The notes under the pieces were generated by a model. The model was not told the DNA's origin. It searched no databases and saw only the letters and a program-made list of their open reading frames with translations. Both the position numbers and the translations under genes were made by a program. This document shows positions 1 to 7,110 of a stretch of 7,110 nt of DNA, in pieces (the stretch's first letter is position 1; each line of letters opens with the position of its first letter). The DNA is from Desulfobacterales bacterium CG23_combo_of_CG06-09_8_20_14_all_51_8 (lineage in GTDB: Bacteria; Desulfobacterota; Desulfobacteria; Desulfobacterales; Desulfosalsimonadaceae): the NCBI GenBank assembly GCA_002772195.1, contig PCSG01000368.1, forward strand, positions 1 to 7,110. The letters are read 5' to 3'.

Positions 1-521
1 TCTTCATTGATGGCGGAGAAAATCTCGACGCGCTTGATGGAATCAATGCCGAGATCCAGCTCAAGATTCATATCGAGCGTTAAAATTTCTTTTGGATAAC
101 CGGTTTTCTCAGCGACTACATTCAAAAGCATCTCTTTGAACTCGACATTACCGGAAACGGGGGTATGCCCGGCAAGTGCCGGAGAGCTTTGCACCGGAGA
201 GGCCTCTGCCGGTGCGACCGCCAAAGGCGCCGGCGCGGAGTGCGCTGTCTTTGGTTCTGGGACGGGCGGAACAGGCGCCTGCGCATATTCCGGCGCTGAC
301 GGTGCGGGCGATAAAAATTCAGGCGCTGCGATGCCGGCATGCGTGTTCAAAGTCGACAAATCGGCCTCACCCGTGACAGGGAGATGTCCGGTAAGAAGTG
401 CACTGAAGGCAATATTGGAAGACTCAGCGGCTCTTAGAAAGCTAAGATGGCTTTCGGCCATGACCTTCAGATATGCGGAGTGGGCCTCTGTTGTTTGCTG
501 CTGAATATTTTGATAGGCCAT
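1..521 (-). CDS. PUFA-synthase-like acyl carrier protein-bearing protein, N-terminal part (cut by window edge)
   Basis: An open frame from ATG at 521-519 runs off the left edge, giving 173 visible residues. Residues 1 to about 35 (MAYQNIQQQTTEAHSAYLKV and on) form a charged helical segment, like the stretch that follows the AT in PfaA-type synthases. Residues ~70-130 are an Ala/Pro-rich linker. An ACP domain begins near residue 135 and carries the phosphopantetheine site LDLGIDSIKRVE, with Ser161 as the attachment residue. This is the ACP type of PUFA synthases and related iterative PKS. The carrier would hold the growing acyl chain for the KS-AT protein encoded just upstream. What follows the ACP (more ACPs, KR, DH) is outside the window and unknown. 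The ATG has no convincing Shine-Dalgarno (upstream TTCCTGGGTA), and the frame is open back to the KS-AT stop with no other ATG, GTG or TTG. The ACP call is near certain; the start is less so. Confidence 0.88.
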   Translation of the reverse strand, partial: MAYQNIQQQTTEAHSAYLKVMAESHLSFLRAAESSNIAFSALLTGHLPVTGEADLSTLNTHAGIAAPEFLSPAPSAPEYAQAPVPPVPEPKTAHSAPAPLAVAPAEASPVQSSPALAGHTPVSGNVEFKEMLLNVVAEKTGYPKEILTLDMNLELDLGIDSIKRVEIFSAINE

Positions 522-572
522 TACCCAGGAACTGCTGTCTTTTCTGATGATGTTGCCGGATAGCGGCGCAGG
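522..572 (-). other. in-frame junction between KS-AT and ACP genes
   Basis: These 51 bases separate the KS-AT stop TAA (575-573) from the ACP gene ATG (521-519). They are a multiple of three and hold no stop in that frame, reading PAPLSGNIIRKDSSSWV directly into MAYQNIQ. No Shine-Dalgarno-like run is seen. A Trp shortly before the QNIQQQTTEAH helix fits my memory of PfaA-like proteins in which this segment lies inside a continuous KS-AT-ACP chain, but I could not check it. It may be an ordinary short intergenic spacer or the relic of a gene split. Confidence 0.5.
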
Positions 573-3500
573 TTAAATTCCAGATGATGCCAGCGCACTG
601 AATATGGCCGGCGCAGGTTTTTTCAGCTGCGCGGATTTTTGAATCTCAGGGGCAGTCGCAACTGTATTGTGTGTACTATTGGACGCAGCATTCAATTGTT
701 CAGGCTCCTTGTTGACTCTTTGCTGCCTCGGTGGATTTGGTTTCGGATAGTCTGCTATTCCGCCCGGAGGGGGATACGGTTTTCCATAGTTCGTGCCGGT
801 TAAGGTGACTGAAAACTTGGGTTTTTCTTTTTTTCGAGGATCACTTACCGGCGCATAATCTTTCCATAGATAAGAAAAATCGGGTGTTACGCCGGCGATG
901 ATGAGTTTTCCGAGTGCTTTCCAAAGGCTGGTGACGCCGTGCTCTTTTTTGGCGTCCATGTTTATAGCCGTATGAGGCTTGTTTATTAATATTTTGTCGA
1001 CACAGCCGGTGAGAACGGCGCCCGAGCCTACTTCGATAAACGTCCGAACGCCTGCCGCGTACATTTCTTCGATCTCTTTTACAAATTGAACAGGGCGGAC
1101 GATTTGTTTTGCGAGCGCTTCCCGCATCTTATCCGGATTGTTCGGATGCGGTTTTCCGGTAGTATTTGAGTAAACAGGCACCGTTGCCTTTTTAAAATCA
1201 AATCCCTTCATATACTCTAAAAAAGGAGTGCACGCTTCGTTCATGAGCGAGGAGTGGAACGCGGCAGAGACCGGCAGACGTCTGAATTTTATTTTTTCTT
1301 TCTGGAGCGCTTGTTCAACGGCTTCAATGTCGGGGATAGGTCCGGAAAGATCAATCTGGCTTTGGCTGTTGTGATTGGCGATGATGATGCCAGTCCCGAC
1401 TTTATTGAGTATTTCCTGTGCTTTGTCAATGTCACAGAGCACGGCTGTCATCGTTCCTGGATTTTCAGCGGCTTTGCTCATGAGTTCGCCTCGTTTGAAG
1501 CAAACGCTGAGAAGACTCTCGAAATCCAGCACGCCTGCGTCATAAAGCGCCGAAATTTCCCCGAGGCTGTGGCCGCCCACGCAGTCGGGTTTTATGCCAA
1601 GGCCTTTGAGTATGCGCGACATGGAAATGCTCGTTGTCATAACCGCCGGTTGCGCCCATTGGGTCTCGGCCAGTTTATTGATCTGCGCCTTTTTATCTTC
1701 TTCATTAAAGACAGGGATGGGAAAGACTACCTTGTGCAAAGATTCCGTTGCCCCGCGTTTTTTGTCAAACGATGCCGAAAAATCCCAGACATCCATGGCA
1801 TCGGAAAACTGCATGGCGAGATCTGCTCCCATATCCAGACATCCGCTGGTCCCTTGACCTGGGAACAGAAAAGCGATGGCGCCCGGGTCGGCTTTTTTCA
1901 CAGCGCAGAATAAACCGTTGGGCAGTGAAAACCCGCTATCGGGCTTTTCGGACAATGTTTTGGCGGCGTAATTGAGCTTGGCTTCGAGGTCTTTCTCATC
2001 GGTGGCAACGATGGCTAATCTTGCCGGACATGACGCATCAAAAGTCTCCTGGGAAGTCCGGGCGAGATAGGTCAGGACGCCTTTTGTATCAATTTTTGTG
2101 TCAATTTTTGTGTCAATGCTCCCGGCGATGTCTCTGGCGGTGTCCCGGCACAGGTCTTCAAGGCCTTTGGCATTCTTTGCGCCGATTACCACGAGTTCAC
2201 TGGTGACATTGCGCAGGCGTCCTGCGGATTTCCCCGGTCCTTTGTATTCCTCGATGGTTACGTGAAAATTGGTTCCGCCAAAACCGAAAGAGCTGATGGA
2301 AGCCCTTCTGGGGTGCGTGTCATCTCTCACCCATGGCCGGCATTCTGTATTCACATAAAACGGGCTTTCTTCTATCTTCATCAGGGGGCTGGGTTGTTCC
2401 ACCTTGATGGTGGGCGGAAGGACCTTGTGGTGAATGCCCATAACTGCCTTGATGATTCCGGCAGTGGCGGCGGCGCTTTTTGTGTGGCCGATTTGGGATT
2501 TTACCGATCCGAGCGCGCACCATTGCTTGTCTTTTCGCTCGGTTTCATCACCAAAAACCGTCGTAAGCGCTTCAACTTCGACTTTGTCTCCCGCCCGGGT
2601 CGCGGTCCCGTGGGCTTCAACCAATTCTACGGTTTCGGGACGATAAGATGCAGCCGCATAGCATCGCCGGAGAGCGACGGCCTGGCCCTTTGCAACTGGC
2701 GCATAAATGCTTGATCCCTTGCCGTCTGATGACGAACCAATACAGCGTATAACCGCGTATATCGGATCGCCGTCGCGTTCCGCATCTTCGAGCCGTTTGA
2801 TGGCGATCATGCCGATGCCTTCGCCCAAAATCATGCCGTCAGCCTTATCGGAAAAGGGGCGGCAATCGTGCGTGGGGGACAGGGCGGACGTTTTTGAGAA
2901 ACTGACAAATAAGAAAGTATCATTGTTTGTGTCAGCCCCGCCCACAAGCACCACATCGGATGTTCCCATATAAAGTTCATTGAGTCCTTGGGACAGGGCG
3001 GAGAAAGAGCTGGCGCAAGCCGCATCGCTCGTGCAGTTAATGCCGCCCAAATCGAAATAATTGGCGATACGTCCGGCGACAACGTTTCCGAGAAGTCCCG
3101 GAAAGGTGCTTTCCTTCCAGGGCGCATGGGTCGCCATAATCCGCTTGCAGATGTCTTCAACCTCATCTTCCGGAAGACCGGCTTCACGCATGCCCTTGAC
3201 CCAGGTGGGTTTCACAAGCCGGTTCGCCATTTCGCCAAGCAGTTCCAGGCCGGCGGCCACGCCCATGATGACGCCTATCCGGCTGCGGTCTAAATGCTCA
3301 AGCTGCCCCGGGAAGGCATCCTTAAGAACCTGTTTGGCGACCAGAAGGCTTAAGAGCTGCGACGTGTCTGTGGCGGCCAGGTTTGTCGGCGGAATGTTGA
3401 ATGCCATGGGATCAAATGCAATGGGAGAAAGAAAAGCGCCCCGCCGGCAATAGGTTTTGTCGGGGACGGAAGGATCCGGGTCAAAATAATGGTCTATGAG

Positions 3501-3716
3501 AAAATGGCTTGGCGGAACTTCCATCACCATATCCCGTCCGGCCGTGATGTCCCGCCAATAACCCTCTTTGTCATGAGAGCCGGGGAAGAGACAGCCGATG
3601 CCGATGACTGCCACCGGCATTGCATGGTTTCGTATTCTGTTCAAGGCCATTTCTTTAACGGTTTGTTTTTCAGCTTTTTCCGTCTTCATTGGCATATCTT
3701 TTTGTGGAGAGGACAT
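573..3716 (-). CDS. PfaA-like beta-ketoacyl synthase-malonyl acyltransferase (KS-AT)
   Basis: This 1047-residue cytosolic protein condenses malonyl units in an iterative PUFA/polyketide-type synthase. The KS domain (about 33-490) opens with AVIGIGCLFPG. It has the nucleophile Cys234 in DAACASSF and the two histidines His369 (EAHGTAT) and His411 (GSVKSQIGHTKSAA), so it looks active. The AT domain (about 612-925) has FPGQG at 618-622, Ser717 in GHSLGE, Arg742 in KRGELM and His821 in SAAFHSS. The Arg and the AFH box point to malonyl-CoA. A KS-AT linker with a three-fold IDTK repeat lies near 534-545. The tail holds VTLTGTNYGKPYPPPGG (970-986), a post-AT motif of PfaA-like proteins, and ends in a Pro/Ala/Lys linker without an ACP; the ACP is in the next gene. 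The ATG at 3716 has only a weak GAGA upstream; Met8 and Met10 are alternatives. It begins 23 bases after pfaD, so the two are probably cotranscribed. Confidence 0.95.
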   Translation of the reverse strand: MSSPQKDMPMKTEKAEKQTVKEMALNRIRNHAMPVAVIGIGCLFPGSHDKEGYWRDITAGRDMVMEVPPSHFLIDHYFDPDPSVPDKTYCRRGAFLSPIAFDPMAFNIPPTNLAATDTSQLLSLLVAKQVLKDAFPGQLEHLDRSRIGVIMGVAAGLELLGEMANRLVKPTWVKGMREAGLPEDEVEDICKRIMATHAPWKESTFPGLLGNVVAGRIANYFDLGGINCTSDAACASSFSALSQGLNELYMGTSDVVLVGGADTNNDTFLFVSFSKTSALSPTHDCRPFSDKADGMILGEGIGMIAIKRLEDAERDGDPIYAVIRCIGSSSDGKGSSIYAPVAKGQAVALRRCYAAASYRPETVELVEAHGTATRAGDKVEVEALTTVFGDETERKDKQWCALGSVKSQIGHTKSAAATAGIIKAVMGIHHKVLPPTIKVEQPSPLMKIEESPFYVNTECRPWVRDDTHPRRASISSFGFGGTNFHVTIEEYKGPGKSAGRLRNVTSELVVIGAKNAKGLEDLCRDTARDIAGSIDTKIDTKIDTKGVLTYLARTSQETFDASCPARLAIVATDEKDLEAKLNYAAKTLSEKPDSGFSLPNGLFCAVKKADPGAIAFLFPGQGTSGCLDMGADLAMQFSDAMDVWDFSASFDKKRGATESLHKVVFPIPVFNEEDKKAQINKLAETQWAQPAVMTTSISMSRILKGLGIKPDCVGGHSLGEISALYDAGVLDFESLLSVCFKRGELMSKAAENPGTMTAVLCDIDKAQEILNKVGTGIIIANHNSQSQIDLSGPIPDIEAVEQALQKEKIKFRRLPVSAAFHSSLMNEACTPFLEYMKGFDFKKATVPVYSNTTGKPHPNNPDKMREALAKQIVRPVQFVKEIEEMYAAGVRTFIEVGSGAVLTGCVDKILINKPHTAINMDAKKEHGVTSLWKALGKLIIAGVTPDFSYLWKDYAPVSDPRKKEKPKFSVTLTGTNYGKPYPPPGGIADYPKPNPPRQQRVNKEPEQLNAASNSTHNTVATAPEIQKSAQLKKPAPAIFSALASSGI
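2081..2116 (-). repeat. three 12-bp tandem repeats coding for IDTK in the KS-AT linker
   Basis: Two exact copies of TTTTTGTGTCAA (plus strand, 2093-2104 and 2105-2116) follow one imperfect copy (2081-2092, CTTTTGTATCAA). The unit is a multiple of three, so copy-number change keeps the frame. It encodes SIDTKIDTKIDTKG in the flexible linker between the KS and AT domains, where a length change should be tolerated. Confidence 0.9.
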
Positions 3717-3739
3717 TATATTATCTCACTATGATCTGA

Positions 3740-5380
3740 TTACGATGCATTATTATAAGAAAGCGGTCGAGGCCTGAAATTGAAAGCCTCGCCTGGCACC
3801 GGTACGCCATAACTTCGAAACTGCTGTGCCCGTGTTACAACTGCCGCACCTTCGAGAAGATTAAGGGCAATGTCTGACACCCTTCGGTTTTCAGGTTTTT
3901 CTAAATAGGAACCCTTGACCCATGTATTAAAAGCGCCCATGGCGGGTCCGCAGCAAATTTGATAATCGATCTTATGCGCTGGATCACCCTTTATAGCCCA
4001 AATGGCCGTGTTGCCCAAATACCATTTGAAAATTAAGGCCATGCGGTGTTTCGGATTTTTTTCGGCTTTTTCGATCTCCCCCGGGTTGCGCCGGGAAAAA
4101 AAATCCCGGGTATCCGCCCATATCTTTTCAAAAGGCGCATGAAATACATCTTTTTCCAATCGGGTTCTAACGTCTTCGGGAATGGTATCGATGGAACTGT
4201 TCTCCGAATAAATTTTATAGAGATTCGCCGCCCGGTTGGAGAACATGGTGCCGCGTTTTAACACCTGGACTTTGACACCCAGTTCGAACATGTCCGCAGC
4301 GGGAGACATGGTCACGTCGGCAACACCGGCCAGGGCCAGCATTTCTCTTCCTTGCCTGGACAAACCCGATTCCACTGCGGATTGGTTCACGGAACCGGTG
4401 AGCACATACGCAGCGCCCATGGCAAATGCGGCGGCAATGGACGATGGCGTGCCCAATCCCCCGGCAGCGCCGATCCGGATGGGGCGATCATAATTGTTTT
4501 CTGATGAAATTCGGCATCTTATGGCCATAATCGTCGGAAAGAGGGCGGTAAGGGGCCGGTTATCCGTATGCCCGCCAGAGTCTGCTTCAACGGTGATATC
4601 CTCGGCAACGGGTATTTTGGATGCCAATATCGCTTCCGTTTGTGTCAATTTGCCCTGGGCCACCAGGAGATCAAGGATTTGTTTTGGCGCCGGTGACATA
4701 AACAACTGCGCCACCTCCGGGCGGGAAAGTTTTGCAAAAATGAAATTCTTTCTTATGATGCTTCCCTGATTGTCTGCGGATAAACCTGTACAGGCATATC
4801 GCACCACATTTGGCGTGAGCTTCATAAAAGCTGAGGCGGATGCCCGCTTCACCCCTTGGTTGAGGTAAATATCCACCACTTTCGCCTTCAGTTCCGGCTC
4901 GTTGGGGGAATAGATCAAATTGCTGCCCCAGGGCAGTCCTGATTCTCCAATGGCGGATTTGATTTGATGGATGGCTTTTTCAATATCTGTCAGGGGCAGC
5001 CCTGCCGCGCCGAAAAAACCCATCATGCCGGCCTTTGCCATTTCAATCACCATATCAGCAGTTGCAATGCCGCGAAACATGGCCCCTGAAATATACGGGA
5101 ACCGGACCGCGTGCGTCTCCAGAAAGGACCGATCTCCCAGCTATTCCGGGTAAAGCGCGGGAAGTGTCGCCATAAGACGGAATTCACTGTTTTCCGTACC
5201 GGATGTCGGGAAAACATGGCCGGCTAAAGACAGACCCATTCGTCCGCTTGATTTTTCCTGCACCACATGAACGGGTTCACGCACTATGGGGATTATTGAA
5301 AGCAGGTCTCTCTGGGAAAATGCAGGATCAGTTGTCGTTGCATTCCAGGAACCGATGGAGGAGAGGGGCTGGCTTTGCAT
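3740..5380 (-). CDS. pfaD: PfaD-like FMN-dependent enoyl reductase, interrupted by in-frame TAG at codon 80
   Basis: The family is a stand-alone enoyl reductase of the nitronate monooxygenase fold that reduces enoyl-ACP intermediates for PfaA-type synthases. Read through TAG, the frame is 546 codons, about the usual PfaD length. Codons 1-79 give the small N-terminal domain (REPVHVVQ, then LPALYPE). Codon 80 is TAG. Codons 81-546 resume in the same frame with LGDRSFLETHAVRFPYISGA and the barrel: GFFGAAGL (121-128), the PfaD signature VAEDITVEADSGGHTDNRP (258-276) and the FMN-phosphate loop AAGGLGTPSS (305-314). Family similarity is continuous across the TAG, so no frameshift is involved. The start at 5380 has a weak GGGGG ten bases upstream and a stop two codons before it. 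The next ATG (5080, codon 101) would delete the first barrel strand and lacks a good ribosome site. Either this is a fresh nonsense mutation or sequencing error, or TAG is read through. The family call is certain; intact function is not. Confidence 0.9.
5141..5143 (-). other. in-frame amber codon inside pfaD
   Basis: The minus strand reads TAC CCG GAA TAG CTG GGA GAT, that is YPE-stop-LGD. The codon falls at the boundary between the N-terminal domain and the FMN barrel. The three complete genes in the window all end in TAA, so this is the only in-frame TAG seen. A one-base change from TGG (Trp), CAG (Gln), AAG or GAG would give it. Confidence 0.95.
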
Positions 5381-5515
5381 GGGTTAAATTCCCCCGCAGC
5401 CTGAAAGGCAGGTTTCCGCCCACGGTCGAATTTTTTCCAGATTCATTGCTTTTGACAAATGATTGCGCATCGGAACCCTTTTTATTGATATTTTATAACA
5501 TAATGGATATTTAAT
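5381..5515 (-). promoter_or_regulatory. pfaD leader, possible promoter region
   Basis: This gene-free stretch lies between the HMG-CoA reductase terminator and the pfaD ATG. Its upstream half (about 5475-5515) is strongly AT-rich on the minus strand, with TATAAA-like runs. Its downstream half is GC-richer and ends in GGGGGAATTTAACCC before the ATG. I find no well-spaced -35/-10 pair. A promoter is inferred mainly because a terminator-like structure precedes it. Confidence 0.3.
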
Positions 5516-5578
5516 AAAAAAAGTAACCGAAATTACGCTAGGCTTTTGCTAGTTAAAAGCTAGTATGTTTTATCGGTT
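5516..5578 (-). terminator. probable intrinsic terminator after HMG-CoA reductase
   Basis: In minus-strand order, AACCGA (5578-5573, the last two sense codons) pairs with TCGGTT (5530-5525). Inside lies a second stem, CTAGCTTTT (5563-5555) with AAAAGCCTAG (5547-5538), one base bulged, with a seven-base loop. Seven T residues (5522-5516) follow two bases after the outer stem. The stems are AT-rich, so strength is uncertain. The T-run is on the correct side for minus-strand transcription. Confidence 0.6.
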
Positions 5579-7110
5579 GCGTCCTAATTTTTCATGGGCC
5601 GCCACCCATTCAAGAGACGAGACCGCTGCGCCGAGTGAAATTTCACCTGCCGCCGCAACAGCAGCAACAATCTCGGCAAATTTGAGGGCTTTCCCCGCGC
5701 CATAGCATCCGAGGATCTCGAGACATTCCTTCTGTGTGGGAAGTCCTGTCCCGCCTCCGTAGGTGCCGACGATCAGCGAAGGGAGTGTCAGCGATGCGTA
5801 AAGATCTCCTTCCGGAGTTGTTTCCATGTGGACCATGCCGGTTGAGGATTCTGAAACGTTGGCCACATCCTGTCCGGTGGCAATGAACATTGCGGCCAGG
5901 GCGTTTGCGCTTTGAGGCCCGTTGCTGACGCTGCCTGCCATGAAAGTGCCGAGGCTTGAAACTTTCATATAATATTCACAAGTCTCAGGATCCACTCTCA
6001 AGTACTCAATAAGCAGATCCCGTTTGAGGATTATTTCAGCCGTCACACGCTTGCCCCTCGTGTGCAGTGTATTGATCACTGACGCCTTTTTATCGGTGGT
6101 CATATTGCCGTCCATGTAGTAGCGGCGGACGCCCTTGAAATGGTCCACGATCCAGTTGCAGGCGGCAAAAGTGGCAGCGGTGACCATGTTCTGGCCCGCT
6201 GCGTCACCTGTGGTGTAGTTAAACCGCAGGTAGGCAAGCTTGCTGGTAAGAAATTTCTGTATGTCGCGAAGTTTGGCGACTTTTGATGTGGCTTCTGCCT
6301 GCTTACGGATATCTTCGAGATTCTCTTCTATCCATTTTGAGAAGGCCAGCGCTTCCCGGGCAGAGTCGAAGATAAAAACCGGCGCGCGCTGCATAATATC
6401 TTCCGATATGGTTGTGGTGATGCCGCCGCACAGGTTGATCATTTTTATCCCCCGGTTGTAGGAGGCGACAAGCGTTCCCTCTGTGGTGGCAAGCGGGATC
6501 AAGAATTCCCCTATGGCATGTTCGCCGTTTACTTTCAAAGGGCCTGCGAACCCGATGGGTATCTGAGCCACGCCGGTGAAATTTTCGATATTCCCCTGGG
6601 TCACCTTTGGATCGAATGAATATTTGGTAATATGCTCGAGTGTTACGCCGGAGTAAGCTTCAATGAATTTCTGCCGCTTTTGAATGATGTCGGTTTCATA
6701 GTTGCGAGCCCGGTCGTGCGGAATCTTTGTTGCCTGTCTATCGGCTTCAGTAATGGTATCTGTGACTTCAAAGTTCAGAGGGCCGAAGGGTTCGGTTTGA
6801 AAGGTGAAGCTTAGGCAATGCTTTTTATTCGTTTCCAGTGCATTTGTCTGAACCTGGATGTCCACCGTCTGGCCGAGAAGAAATTGGATGGGGTTGTTTT
6901 TATCGACTTCCGATGCTTTTACAAGCCGACCTTCTACAGTCGCAATGACTTTATCGAGGGGCATTAGCGCGCCGCTGATTTCGACCTTGGAGATGCCGGT
7001 TAATGTGGCGTTTCCCAGCGGGTTTGTGAGACAGAAGTGGACGCCGTCTTTGACATTTGAAAGACTTCCCGCAGCATAGAGTTTTTGAAGGAACATCGAC
7101 GGTATTTCCA
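5570..7110 (-). CDS. 3-hydroxy-3-methylglutaryl-CoA reductase, class I-like (5' end at window edge)
   Basis: The family reduces HMG-CoA to mevalonate with two NADPH; this protein looks cytosolic, with no membrane segments. From the ATG at 7096 there are 508 residues, but the frame stays open to the edge and reads xTG GAA ATA CCG TCG before it. The true start is therefore probably the NTG at 7111-7109, giving MEIPSMFLQKLY. Numbered from 7096, residues 1 to about 115 form a small beta-rich N-terminal domain (NPLGNATLTGI). The catalytic part follows: NIENFTGVAQIPIGFAGPL (169-187), Glu206 in TTEG, a cofactor loop TGDAAGQNMV (296-305), Lys336/337 in TTDKK, Asp410 in ATGQD, GTYGGGTGLPTQ and His501 in AAHEKLGRNR near the C-terminus. 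The four catalytic residues are all present. A terminator-like hairpin overlaps its stop, so it may be transcribed apart from pfaD, 189 bases downstream. Confidence 0.93.
   Translation of the reverse strand, partial: EIPSMFLQKLYAAGSLSNVKDGVHFCLTNPLGNATLTGISKVEISGALMPLDKVIATVEGRLVKASEVDKNNPIQFLLGQTVDIQVQTNALETNKKHCLSFTFQTEPFGPLNFEVTDTITEADRQATKIPHDRARNYETDIIQKRQKFIEAYSGVTLEHITKYSFDPKVTQGNIENFTGVAQIPIGFAGPLKVNGEHAIGEFLIPLATTEGTLVASYNRGIKMINLCGGITTTISEDIMQRAPVFIFDSAREALAFSKWIEENLEDIRKQAEATSKVAKLRDIQKFLTSKLAYLRFNYTTGDAAGQNMVTAATFAACNWIVDHFKGVRRYYMDGNMTTDKKASVINTLHTRGKRVTAEIILKRDLLIEYLRVDPETCEYYMKVSSLGTFMAGSVSNGPQSANALAAMFIATGQDVANVSESSTGMVHMETTPEGDLYASLTLPSLIVGTYGGGTGLPTQKECLEILGCYGAGKALKFAEIVAAVAAAGEISLGAAVSSLEWVAAHEKLGRNR

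Noticed and set aside
136..504. Plus-strand 122-codon frame rich in Gly and Ala
   Set aside because: It is the complement of the Ala/Pro-rich linker of the ACP protein; the low-complexity composition keeps this frame open.
1254..1913. A 219-codon open frame on the plus strand
   Set aside because: It lies wholly opposite the AT-coding region of the KS-AT gene, whose motifs are clear. The translated sequence resembles no family I know and looks like an antisense shadow.
3740..5080. pfaD beginning at ATG 5080 as a normal gene
   Set aside because: This would remove the N-terminal domain and the first barrel strand, both of which are encoded upstream in the same frame. The ATG has no properly spaced ribosome site.
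5141..5380. A separate 79-residue small protein
   Set aside because: Its sequence is the N-terminal domain of PfaD in the same frame as the rest, so it is a fragment of that gene and not an independent one.
5407..5422. Sigma-54-like GG-N10-GC (TGGGCGGAAACCTGCC on the minus strand) upstream of pfaD
   Set aside because: Only the minimal GG and GC doublets fit; the rest departs from TGGCACG-N4-TTGCA, and such matches are common by chance.
5452..5457. Perfect TTGACA on the plus strand
   Set aside because: No -10 box follows at proper spacing, and there is no plus-strand gene to serve.

Overview
The window (roughly 50% GC, almost fully coding) carries four genes, all on the minus strand, so it reads from right to left. 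The proteins are of the PUFA-synthase-like 'secondary lipid synthase' kind: large iterative FAS/PKS proteins served by a PfaD-type flavin enoyl reductase. A class I-like HMG-CoA reductase precedes them. The mixture suggests a Gram-negative bacterium of the old deltaproteobacteria (Desulfobacterota/myxobacterial sphere). That placement rests on memory of protein families, not on a search.

Layout in transcription order. Positions 7110-5570: HMG-CoA reductase, whose start lies at or just beyond the window edge. Positions 5578-5516: a hairpin and T-run that looks like its terminator. Positions 5515-5381: a short AT-rich leader. Positions 5380-3740: a PfaD-like enoyl reductase whose frame is complete except for one in-frame TAG at codon 80. 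Positions 3716-573: a 1047-residue KS-AT protein, 23 bases after pfaD. Positions 521-1: the first 173 residues of an acyl-carrier-protein-bearing protein that runs off the left edge. It lies in the same frame as KS-AT, separated by a TAA and 51 bases.

How they probably work together. The AT loads malonyl units, the KS condenses them on the ACP, and ketoreduction and dehydration are expected from domains beyond the left edge. PfaD would do the enoyl reduction. HMG-CoA reductase makes mevalonate from HMG-CoA in its known family role. Why it sits beside a lipid synthase is not explained by the sequence.

Most worth a second look are the amber codon between the two domains of PfaD, the same-frame split between KS-AT and ACP, and the pairing of HMG-CoA reductase with a PfaA/PfaD-type synthase. 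No RNA genes, insertion sequences, CRISPR arrays or attachment sites were seen. The only stretch over 100 bases without a gene is 5381-5569.
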